Assembly: GCF_004404055.1 (NCBI RefSeq)
Contig: NZ_SOHK01000005.1
Coordinates: forward strand, 1-64,000
Direction: 5' to 3'
DNA length: 64,000 bases
Origin: Cryobacterium ruanii
GTDB lineage: Bacteria; Actinomycetota; Actinomycetes; Actinomycetales; Microbacteriaceae
The position numbers and the translations under genes are program-made. Within the stretch, counting starts at the first letter, position 1, and each line of letters opens with the position of its first letter. The notes beneath the pieces were generated by a model. The model saw only the letters and a list, made by a program, of their open reading frames with translations, was not told the origin of the DNA and ran no database searches. Shown here piece by piece: positions 52,821-60,277 of this stretch.

Positions 52821-53303
52821 CTAGCGGGTGGTGGTCCAGTCCAGGTTGATGATCTGCTTGATATAGATGTTCTCGCCGAGCCCGGGCACCGAAGGATTCA
52901 TTGTCAGCATCAGCTGTACCGGAACATTGAATCGTTGCGCGATGTCGAAGAAGGCGTCGCCTTCGACGACCGTGTACGTGAGCAGGGCTCCAGCACCGTC
53001 AGAGGTCGTGGTGCCCCGGGCCCCCGGGGTACTGCCGAGGTCGGCGGCCGGTCCCTGCGGCAGCGGTACCGGTTCCGCGTTGGGAACGAGGTCGGGCACC
53101 TGTGGATTTGGAATCAGCGCTGCCCCTTCGGTGGGCGACGGCGTCGGTGTGGGGGTTGGCGTAGGTGTCGGGGTGGGGGTGACTGTCGGCGTGATGGTCA
53201 CGGTGACCGCCGGTGCCGGTTCGCCGGCACAGCTGGTCACCGTCACGAGGAGGAGAGCGGCAACGATGATGCCTTTCGGTCGACTTGCGAGTGTGCTGCG
53301 AAT
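52821..53303 (-). CDS. LysM-domain lipoprotein, probable AUU start
   Basis: A 160-residue lipoprotein if translation starts at ATT 53303. That start sits seven bases after AAGGG and gives a complete lipoprotein signal (SRPKGIIVAALLLVTVTSC), with lipidation at Cys 24. No ATG, GTG or TTG exists in frame between the upstream stop (53309) and the first GTG at 53246, which would leave only a four-residue stub before the lipobox. After the Cys come a TP-repeat linker, a Pro-rich region, and a C-terminal LysM domain (LLTYTVVEGDAFFDIAQRFNV ends here in part) that binds peptidoglycan. Confidence 0.78.
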   Translation of the reverse strand: MRSTLASRPKGIIVAALLLVTVTSCAGEPAPAVTVTITPTVTPTPTPTPTPTPTPSPTEGAALIPNPQVPDLVPNAEPVPLPQGPAADLGSTPGARGTTTSDGAGALLTYTVVEGDAFFDIAQRFNVPVQLMLTMNPSVPGLGENIYIKQIINLDWTTTR

Positions 53304-53420
53304 GGTTCAACCCTTCTCTGAGAGGCGCGCTGCGACCTCGTCGATGCACGCATTCAGCCAGCCTAGACCGACAGGGTGGCGCAACAACCATACGGACTAC
53401 CCCCGTTCAGGGGTCTCCGG

Positions 53421-54815
53421 TCAGCACTCGATGACGTTCACCGCGAGCCCACCCTTGCTGGTCTCCTTATACTTCGTCATCATGTCGAGCCCGGTCTGGC
53501 GCATGGTTTCGATCACGGTGTCGAGCGAGACCAGGTGCGTTCCGTCGCCGTGCAGCGCCAGCCGGGCCGCGGACACTGCGGTCGACGAGGCGATCGCGTT
53601 GCGCTCGATGCACGGCACCTGCACGAGGCCGCCGACCGGGTCGCAGGTGAGTCCGAGATGGTGCTCCATGGCGATCTCGGCCGCATTCTCGACCTGGCGC
53701 GGAGTGCCGCCGAGCACGGCGCAAAGCGCGCCGGAGGCCATGGCGCAGGCGGCGCCCACCTCGGCCTGGCAGCCGCCCTCGGCCCCGGAGATCGACGCAT
53801 TGGCCTTGACCAGGGAGCCGATCGCGACGGCCGTGAGCAGGTAGCGGCGGATGCCCGCCGCATCAGCTCCAGGGACAAAGCGCAGGTAGTAGTGGCCGAC
53901 GGCGGGAATTATGCCGGCTGCCCCGTTGGTCGGGGCGGTGACGACGCGCCCGCCCGCCGCATTCTCTTCGTTCACGGCAAGCGCGAAGGCGTGCAGCCAT
54001 TCGGTGGAGGTGTCGCGGTCGTGCAGGGGTAGGCCGTCATATTCCTCCAGGCGCAGGCGTACTGCAGCCGCCCGACGCTTGACCTTGAGGCCGCCCGGCA
54101 GCACGCCGGTTGTGGTGAGTCCGGCCTCCACGCAGGTGTGCATGGCGTCCCAGATAGCATCGAGTCCCGCGTCGAGCGCTGCGGCGCCGTTGATCGCCTC
54201 CTCGTTGCGTCGGGCGACCTCGCAGATCGACAGGTCGTGGGCGTCGCATAGGGCGAGCAACTGCGCGCTGGAATCGTAGGGGAGTGGCTGGGTGACGCGG
54301 GTCTGGGCGCTCGAGCGTTCGGTGCCCCGGCGGATGAACCCGCCACCGATCGAATAGAAGGTCTCCTCGAGGAGGGGGACGGCATCTGCTTCGCTGTCGG
54401 TCGCCCAAGCGGTGAGCGTGAGCGCGTTGGGGTGGCCGGGAAGCCGAATGCGAGGCTCGAAGCGCACGTCGTTCACGCTGATCGGAATGGTTTGCCCGCC
54501 GAGCAGGGTGAGGGTGTCGCCATCCGAAAGCCCAGACCAGGCGGCACGTACCTCGTCGGGGTCGCAGGTTTCCGGGCGCAGGCCGGTCAGGCCGGCAAGC
54601 ACGGCATCGGGGGTACCGTGGCCGAGACCGGTCGACCCCAGAGACCCAAACAGCGAACAGCGGATGCGCGCCACCTGATTCAGACGGCCGGTCGCGGCGA
54701 GGTTTTCGGCGAACACGCGGGCAGCACGCATCGGACCCACCGTGTGGGAACTGGACGGGCCGATTCCAATGGAAAACAGGTCCAGGGCTGAGACGTACGC
54801 TGTCACGGTCTTCAT
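53421..54815 (-). CDS. sdaA: L-serine ammonia-lyase, iron-sulfur type, single chain
   Basis: A 464-residue enzyme that deaminates L-serine to pyruvate. The N-terminal beta domain has SIGIGPSSSHTVGPMRAA, the classic family start; the C-terminal alpha domain has the Cys ligands of the [4Fe-4S] cluster in EGGCQAEVG, LTCDPVGG and VQVPCIERN, plus APTNGAAGI near the active site. Both domains are fused, as in most Gram-negatives and actinobacteria. ATG 54815 begins the conserved MKTVTAYVSALDLFSIG region although its ribosome site is weak. Confidence 0.96.
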   Translation of the reverse strand: MKTVTAYVSALDLFSIGIGPSSSHTVGPMRAARVFAENLAATGRLNQVARIRCSLFGSLGSTGLGHGTPDAVLAGLTGLRPETCDPDEVRAAWSGLSDGDTLTLLGGQTIPISVNDVRFEPRIRLPGHPNALTLTAWATDSEADAVPLLEETFYSIGGGFIRRGTERSSAQTRVTQPLPYDSSAQLLALCDAHDLSICEVARRNEEAINGAAALDAGLDAIWDAMHTCVEAGLTTTGVLPGGLKVKRRAAAVRLRLEEYDGLPLHDRDTSTEWLHAFALAVNEENAAGGRVVTAPTNGAAGIIPAVGHYYLRFVPGADAAGIRRYLLTAVAIGSLVKANASISGAEGGCQAEVGAACAMASGALCAVLGGTPRQVENAAEIAMEHHLGLTCDPVGGLVQVPCIERNAIASSTAVSAARLALHGDGTHLVSLDTVIETMRQTGLDMMTKYKETSKGGLAVNVIEC

Positions 54816-54951
54816 CGTACGGCACCCAGACGTTGCGAGCTGTGGATCGATACGGGTTGTCAACACGGCACTTAACCCAACAACGCCCCGCACCGTAAAG
54901 TGCGAGGCATTACCCGAGCGGTTCAACCGGAGGACCCGGCGAGAACGGTGG

Positions 54952-55539
54952 CTAGGCGATGGTGAACGTGATGGTCGACACGTACGGGTTGATGGCGGTT
55001 GTGCCGATCGCTTTCGAGAAGTTGGAGCGGTAGGTGTTGGCCGGGACGCTCAGGTCGAAGGTCGGGGCGAGTGTGAAGGTGCCCTTGCCGAGGGTCGTCG
55101 TGTAGACGAGCGACTGGGCGACGTTGCTGATCGTGATGGCTTTGGTGCTGGGTGCCGCGTCGGAACCGACGCCGGCAATGACGGCGCCCGGGGTGATGAC
55201 GAGGTTGGAGGCCGGCAGGGTGCGGGCGGTCGTGTCGATGGTGCCGGCAGCGCTGACGAAGTCGGTGGCGCTGGCCGAGAGCGACCAGGCCGTGTTGGTG
55301 CCGCGGGCGTTGGTGATCGTCCAGGTGGGCGCGGTTCCGGTGGATGCCTGGGCGTTGACGCCGTCGAGCACAACCTCGGTCATGGCGTCGGGCGCGGTCG
55401 GGTTGGCGGTGAGGTTGCCGCCGCTGATGGTTGCGTTGACGGAGTCCGTGCTGTCGGCAGCCTGGGCCGGGGATAGGGCCACACCGAGCAGGATGCCGGT
55501 GGCGACGATGATTCCGGCGGTTTTCGTGAAAGCGCGCAT
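54952..55539 (-). CDS. WxL-like surface protein (second copy)
   Basis: A 195-residue exported protein. Residues 1-28 are a Sec signal peptide ending AQA. The mature part resembles the WxL cell-wall-binding domain: ISGGNLTAN at the start, TWTITNARGTNTAWSLSASATDF with the W-x-L triplet WSL, NLVITPGAV, and an ending YRSNF...NPYVSTITFTIA. Unlike Firmicutes WxL domains the second WxL motif is absent, with TFTIA in its place. About half its residues match the other copy at 59487-60092 and the tail of the ice-binding protein. ATG 55539 follows AGAGGA. Probably displayed on peptidoglycan. Confidence 0.82.
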   Translation of the reverse strand: MRAFTKTAGIIVATGILLGVALSPAQAADSTDSVNATISGGNLTANPTAPDAMTEVVLDGVNAQASTGTAPTWTITNARGTNTAWSLSASATDFVSAAGTIDTTARTLPASNLVITPGAVIAGVGSDAAPSTKAITISNVAQSLVYTTTLGKGTFTLAPTFDLSVPANTYRSNFSKAIGTTAINPYVSTITFTIA

Positions 55540-55632
55540 GATGTGTCCTCTGGGTTGGTGCTGGTGGGGCGGGCGCGCGAATAGCGTGTGCACGCAAAGT
55601 GTGGGAGAAGCGGATGTCGCAGGCTGTGAACC

Positions 55633-55660
55633 GAACTCGTTATCCGCTGTAAACGAGTTC
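55633..55660. promoter_or_regulatory. Palindrome upstream of the second WxL-like gene
   Basis: Perfect 9-base arms GAACTCGTT and AACGAGTTC with a 10-base centre, about 95 bases upstream of the WxL-like start. The size and symmetry suit a repressor or activator site. Confidence 0.55.
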
Positions 55661-55679
55661 CGGTGGCGATGAATCAATC

Positions 55680-55751
55680 CTCACACGGGGGCCGCGCGAA
55701 TTGGTGGTTCGTCGCGCAGGGTTGAATCAGCGTTGGCTCAAGGTTGGCGCA
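55680..55751 (-). promoter_or_regulatory. Intergenic element shared with 59418-59478
   Basis: CTCACACGGGG (55680-55690) and CTCAAGGTTGGCGCA (55737-55751) both recur in the gap before the DUF916 gene, in the same order and orientation. On the coding (minus) strand they read TGCGCCAACCTTGAG then CCCCGTGTGAG. Conserved non-coding DNA before two genes of one locus suggests a common control signal. Confidence 0.6.
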
Positions 55752-55786
55752 ATGCCCGGGATGGGGTTAATACAGGCCGCAACGAA

Positions 55787-58219
55787 CTAAGAAATGGTGA
55801 AAGTCAGAACGGTGATGTAGGGGTTCATCGGCGAGTTTTCGATGACTCCCGAATAGTTCGACCGGAAGGCGTTTGCAGGAATCATCAGGCTGAACGTCGG
55901 GGTCAGCAGGTAGGTGCCCCGCTGCGGGCCCACGGCGGCGATCAGGGTCTGCGGGGCGTTCGACAGCGCGAGTTGGGGCGGGGTGATACCGGTTCTGGCA
56001 TCAGTGTTCGGGCCCATCGTGATGGTGCCTGGCGTGATGCTCAGGTTCGCCGCTGGCAACACGCGTGCCTCGCTTTCGACCGTGCCGGCCGCGCTCGTCG
56101 GCGCGGTCGCGCTCACCGAGAGGGTCCAGGCTGCACCGGTGCCGCGCGCATCGACGATCGACCATTGACTGGACACACCGGTGGCGAACTGGGGCTCCGT
56201 GCCGAGCAGGGTCACCCTCGACAACGTCGCGCCCGCAGTCGTCGCGGTGAGGTTACCCCCCGGGGGTGCCGGACCGGTGGAATGAGCCGCGTGCGTCGTG
56301 ACGGCGCCGTTGGCGGTCAGTGCGCGTCCGAGGTAGTCCACGTCGGCACCGAGAGTGATCGCGGCCAGACCCAGGATCGTGCCGGTGAAAGTGGATCCCG
56401 CCCCCAGCATGACTTCTCCGGCGACCTGCCAGTAGACCCGCGCGGCCTGCGCCCCGTTGATGAGGATGATCCGGCTGACCGCGGCGGTATTGAGGGCGGC
56501 ATCCACCTGAAAGATGAAGATGGCGTTCGGGTTGCCTTGGCCGTCGAGGGTAAGCGTGGTGCTGATGTCAATCGCTGCGGCGGCTCGGTACACCCCGGAG
56601 GTGAGGGTTCGACCGGCAAGGTCGCCGTCGATCACGGTGTTCGCTGGTCGCGCCGCGGCATCCTTATACGCTGCGGCGAGGTCGGCCTGCGCGGCCGCCG
56701 CGACGGCGTCGCCGCCGTGAATGACGCCGGTGAGCACTCCCGGCGGAAACCCGGCGACCGCCGTGCCGGGGCTCACACCGATGTCCCCGTCGAAGGAGGA
56801 ATATCCGGTGTTGGTGATCGACGTTGTCGCGAGGATGGCATAGCCGCTCGCGCTGCCAAGGTGCACCGCAGGTTCGGTCGTGAAGGTGTTGCCGGCGAGG
56901 GTGATGGACCCGCTGCTAGTGAGGGCGCGGCCCGTGAAGGTAGCATTGGCGCCCACGAAGATCGCAGCCTGGCCGAGGACGATGCCTGAAAACGATGATG
57001 ATGCGCCGAGCTGCACCACACCGTCGACCTGCCAGAACACCCGCGACGGCTGCGCACCGTTGATGAGGCGCACACTGCTGGCGGTGCTCGTGGTGAGGGC
57101 GCCGTCGAGCTGAAAGATGAAGACGGCGTTCGGGTTGCCCTGGCCGTCGAGGGTGACCGTGGAACCAAGGGTCAGCGCGCCCGGCGCGGAATAGACACCG
57201 GCGTTGAAGATCTGGCCGGCCAGGTTGCCACTCACTGTTGCAGTGGGCGTGCGCGCGACCGCCTCGTCACTGGCGGTCTGCAGGTCGATCTGGGCCTTGG
57301 CGCTCTCCGCCGTGCCGAGGTGGGTGCTGCCGGTGACCAGGCTGGGGAGAAAACCCGACAGGCTCGTGCCGGGACTCACTCCGAGGCCGCCGCTCAGCGT
57401 GGTTCCGCCCGAATTCACAACGGATGCCCCGGCCAGCACCGAATAGCTGCCGGCGGTTCCCAGCGCCACGGGTGGTTCCGTCATGAAAATGGTGCTCGCC
57501 ATGGCGATGGTGCCGTTGGACGTCAGGGCTCGGCCGATAAAGTTCGTGCCGGCTCCAATGGAGATGGCGGCGAAGCCGAGAACGGTTCCGCTGAACGCGG
57601 AGGCAGCGCCGAGCGAGACCCCGCCGACCACCTGCCAGAACACGTTTGAAGCCTGGGCGCCATTGGCGAGCACGATGCTGCTGGCCGCCGCCGTATTGAG
57701 CGCCGCGTCGATCTGAAAGATGAACACCGAGGTGGGGTCGTTCTGTGCGTCGAGGGTGAGGGTCGTGCTCACAGCAAGGGCCGCGGAGGCTTTGTAGACG
57801 CCCGCGGTGAGGGTGCGCCCGGCGAGATCGCCGGCCAGCAAACCGGTCGGCACGCGGCCGGCGGCGTCGGCGTAGGCCAGGGCGAGGTCGGCCTGGGCGG
57901 TCAGGGCGTGGTCGTCGCCCGCGTGGATACTGCCGCTGAGAATGCCGGGCGGAAATCCGGTGATCGCCGTGCCAGGGCTGGTGCCGGCGTTGCCGCTCAG
58001 GGCGCTGTTACCGGTGCCAGCAATGGCGTCGGTGGCGAGCACGGAGTAGCTGCCGGCCGTTTTGAGGTCAACCGACGCTGTGGAGGCCTGCGCCGGAGGC
58101 AGTGGTACGAGCAGGCCGGAGAGCAGCAGCAGAATCGTGAGCGCCGGGAGGGCGATGAGGTGTGTTCGGCGCCCCCCTGCGTGCAGTGGGCGACGTCGCG
58201 GTGGGTGCGTGCCGTTCAT
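55787..58219 (-). CDS. Triple DUF3494 ice-binding protein with C-terminal WxL-like domain
   Basis: An 810-residue secreted protein. Signal peptide to about residue 45 (ending AQAS). Three DUF3494 ice-binding domains follow at about 48-247, 250-447 and 448-645; each repeats the pattern SYSVLA, a GxxGVSPGT-like turn, L.AGVY, a VFIFQ.D.AL strand and a GRAL.S.G motif. DUF3494 proteins form a beta-solenoid that binds ice and inhibits its recrystallisation. Residues 654-810 are a WxL-like domain (AAWTLSVSAT, ending TFTIS) like those of the two neighbouring small proteins. The start overlaps the DUF916 stop by ATGA. A cell-wall-displayed ice adhesin or ice-growth inhibitor is the likely role. Confidence 0.9.
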   Translation of the reverse strand: MNGTHPPRRRPLHAGGRRTHLIALPALTILLLLSGLLVPLPPAQASTASVDLKTAGSYSVLATDAIAGTGNSALSGNAGTSPGTAITGFPPGILSGSIHAGDDHALTAQADLALAYADAAGRVPTGLLAGDLAGRTLTAGVYKASAALAVSTTLTLDAQNDPTSVFIFQIDAALNTAAASSIVLANGAQASNVFWQVVGGVSLGAASAFSGTVLGFAAISIGAGTNFIGRALTSNGTIAMASTIFMTEPPVALGTAGSYSVLAGASVVNSGGTTLSGGLGVSPGTSLSGFLPSLVTGSTHLGTAESAKAQIDLQTASDEAVARTPTATVSGNLAGQIFNAGVYSAPGALTLGSTVTLDGQGNPNAVFIFQLDGALTTSTASSVRLINGAQPSRVFWQVDGVVQLGASSSFSGIVLGQAAIFVGANATFTGRALTSSGSITLAGNTFTTEPAVHLGSASGYAILATTSITNTGYSSFDGDIGVSPGTAVAGFPPGVLTGVIHGGDAVAAAAQADLAAAYKDAAARPANTVIDGDLAGRTLTSGVYRAAAAIDISTTLTLDGQGNPNAIFIFQVDAALNTAAVSRIILINGAQAARVYWQVAGEVMLGAGSTFTGTILGLAAITLGADVDYLGRALTANGAVTTHAAHSTGPAPPGGNLTATTAGATLSRVTLLGTEPQFATGVSSQWSIVDARGTGAAWTLSVSATAPTSAAGTVESEARVLPAANLSITPGTITMGPNTDARTGITPPQLALSNAPQTLIAAVGPQRGTYLLTPTFSLMIPANAFRSNYSGVIENSPMNPYITVLTFTIS

Positions 58220-59361
58220 CGCCGTGGTCGACGCAGGGGAGCGTCGGCGTCTGAATCTGCGGAATCAGCAGTGGTGTTCCCGGCCTGGTCGGTCAGGTCG
58301 TCCGAAGCGGCGGGCACGGCCCTGGCGACCTGGGCGAGCGCGCGGCGGGCGCGTCCCACGAACAGGGCCGCGCGCCAGACGGCGAACGCGATCGCCAGCA
58401 CGAGCAGCAGAATGATCACGATGATCCACCACGGCACGTAAATGAAGGAGGCGCTGACCTGCTGGGTACCGGCGTCGGAGACCAGCTCTGCGTCGGCGCT
58501 GCCGAGTTGGATGAACGCAGCCTGGGGCAGCGTCGCCTCGAGGTTGAGGGTGGCACCGGGGAGAATGCTCTCCGGCGCCCCGAATTGCAGCTCGGTCGTC
58601 GCGCCGATGATGCTGGTTACGCTCAGTGCCGCGGTGGGATACAGGATGGTGTTGCCGGTGTTCTGGAGGGGAAGGGTGAACGTTACCTCGTCGCCTGAGC
58701 GCTCCCAGCTCAGGGCACCGTGGCTCAGCTGGGTCGTCGCGGTACCGGCCACGGTGAGGTAGATCCGCACGCCCTGACGCTGGATTACATCCAATCGCAG
58801 TGCCGCATCGCCGCCGGACGTCGTCGTTTCACCCTGGACGGGCGGGCTCTGGATGATGATCCCGCCGGCATAGTCACCCGGCGTGGCGGTCAGGGGAACG
58901 CTCAGCCGAAACGGCACGGTGAGGTCGGAGTTGGCCGGGATGGTGATCGATTCGGCACCGAGGGTGACCCAACTGCCCACCGCCGTCTGCGCGTCGGCCT
59001 GGGCGGCAAGGGCGAAGGCACCCTGCTCGGTGCTCTGCCCGTCGACCGCGTAGTTCAGAAGCGTGACCGGGGCATCCGTGTGGTTGCTGACGATCGCGTT
59101 GGCCTCGGTTGCGGCACCGGGCGCGAGATTGATGTGAAAGAAGTCCGACTCCAATTCCGGGCGGATGCCAAGGGTTCCGTCGTCGATAGCGACCGCCGGC
59201 GCGGCAACGACGAGGGTTGCCAGCACCGGAGCCAGCACCGCGACGGCCACGAGGAGCGCGAGGCGGAGCAGCACGCGGGTGCGCGCCGGCCGAAGGTTCC
59301 ACGAAGATTCGGCCGGAGCGGCGTGCGCTGGGCGACGTGCGGTGGTGGAGCGGTGTGGCAT
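58216..59361 (-). CDS. DUF916-type WxL-interacting membrane protein
   Basis: A 381-residue protein with an N-terminal helix or signal (about 28-58), an extracellular part that begins GIRPELESDFFHINLAPGA and contains a beta-sandwich rich in Thr/Val, including SVPLTATPGDYAGGIIIQS, a second beta region, then a transmembrane helix (311-331) and a short cytoplasmic tail. The first domain matches DUF916, known from Firmicutes as the peptidoglycan- and host-binding partner of WxL proteins. It is translationally coupled to the ice-binding gene, so the two proteins probably form one surface complex. ATG 59361 follows AAGG. Confidence 0.85.
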   Translation of the reverse strand: MPHRSTTARRPAHAAPAESSWNLRPARTRVLLRLALLVAVAVLAPVLATLVVAAPAVAIDDGTLGIRPELESDFFHINLAPGAATEANAIVSNHTDAPVTLLNYAVDGQSTEQGAFALAAQADAQTAVGSWVTLGAESITIPANSDLTVPFRLSVPLTATPGDYAGGIIIQSPPVQGETTTSGGDAALRLDVIQRQGVRIYLTVAGTATTQLSHGALSWERSGDEVTFTLPLQNTGNTILYPTAALSVTSIIGATTELQFGAPESILPGATLNLEATLPQAAFIQLGSADAELVSDAGTQQVSASFIYVPWWIIVIILLLVLAIAFAVWRAALFVGRARRALAQVARAVPAASDDLTDQAGNTTADSADSDADAPLRRPRR

Positions 59362-59417
59362 GGGGGTGGACCTTTTTGGTATCCGGTACGACCCCCGAAT
59401 GAGGCGATAGCGCTATT

Positions 59418-59478
59418 CTCACACGGGGCTGGCGATAGTGGCGAGTGAGGGAGTCAGTATTGCCTCAAGGTTGGCGCA
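59418..59478 (-). promoter_or_regulatory. Intergenic element shared with 55680-55751
   Basis: CTCACACGGGG (59418-59428) and CTCAAGGTTGGCGCA (59464-59478) match the element before the second WxL-like gene. The distance between the two blocks is about 11 bases shorter here, near one DNA turn. A 10-base perfect palindrome, ATAGCGCTAT, lies at 59407-59416. Confidence 0.6.
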
Positions 59479-59486
59479 GGACTGCG

Positions 59487-60092
59487 TCAGGCGATCGTGA
59501 ACGTCAGAATCGAGACGAAGGGATTCACCACGGATCCGTCGATGGCGCCTGAGAAATTGGACCGGTAGGCGTTGAGCGGAACGTTGAGGCTGAACCCGGG
59601 CGTCAGGGTGAAGGTGCCCTTGCCGAGACTGCTGGTCCAGACCAGTGCTTGCGGCAGGCCGGAGACGGTGACCGGCTCGGTCGTGGGTGCGGCATCGGCT
59701 CCCTCACTCGTGCGGGCGGTGACGATTCCGGGCGTGATGGTCAGGTTTTCGACGGCGACAGTGCGCTCGAGGGTATCGAGTGTTCCCGGTGCGCTGACGA
59801 AGTCCGTAGCGCTCACGGACAGGCTCCAGGCGGCACTGGAACCGCGAGCGTTCGTGATCGTCCACACGGCCGGGCGGCCGACCGAGGCATGGCTGGAGCG
59901 GCCGTCGAGAATGACGGGGGACATCCGAGTCGGCGCGGAGACGACCGCAGTGAGCGCTCCGCCGAGAATCGCCGAGCTCATCGTGTCGGAGGAGGTATCG
60001 GCGCTCGCCGACGGCGAGAGAACGACGCCCAGCCCGACGGCCAGTGCGATACTCGTTAATCCGATCAGACCGGGCTTAGTGCTACCTGCCAC
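59487..60092 (-). CDS. WxL-like surface protein (first copy)
   Basis: A 201-residue exported protein. GTG 60092, six bases after GGGGA, gives a clean signal peptide (KPGLIGLTSIALAVGLGVVL, then ASA); the frame is open further upstream but that part would spoil the signal. The mature domain runs ILGGALTAV, WTITNARGSSAAWSLSVSATDF with WSL, NLTITPGIV, and ends YRSNFSGAIDGSVVNPFVSI then LTFTIA. It is the first gene of the minus-strand WxL/DUF916/ice-binding set and about 125 bases from the DUF916 gene. Presumed to be held at the cell wall. Confidence 0.82.
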   Translation of the reverse strand: MAGSTKPGLIGLTSIALAVGLGVVLSPSASADTSSDTMSSAILGGALTAVVSAPTRMSPVILDGRSSHASVGRPAVWTITNARGSSAAWSLSVSATDFVSAPGTLDTLERTVAVENLTITPGIVTARTSEGADAAPTTEPVTVSGLPQALVWTSSLGKGTFTLTPGFSLNVPLNAYRSNFSGAIDGSVVNPFVSILTFTIA

Positions 60093-60225
60093 GAATATCC
60101 CCAAAGAAATGCCGACGGTTTCGGCGCGGACTGACACCTATCGGTATCGACGACCCGAATGGAAGGAGTTTTATCCTAACAACTTCACCCCGCTGTGGGC
60201 ACCAATACCCGAATACCCACGAAGC

Positions 60226-60260
60226 AAAAAACAGGCCGCCTCCCGAGGGGAGACGGCCTG
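60226..60260 (-). terminator. Terminator of the desaturase gene
   Basis: On the minus strand a 12-pair stem with one mismatch (60233-60244 with 60248-60259) is followed by six T residues, a classical intrinsic terminator 18 bases after the desaturase stop. It separates that gene from the WxL/ice-binding set. Confidence 0.88.
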
Positions 60261-60277
60261 ACGACTGGTGCGGGGGC

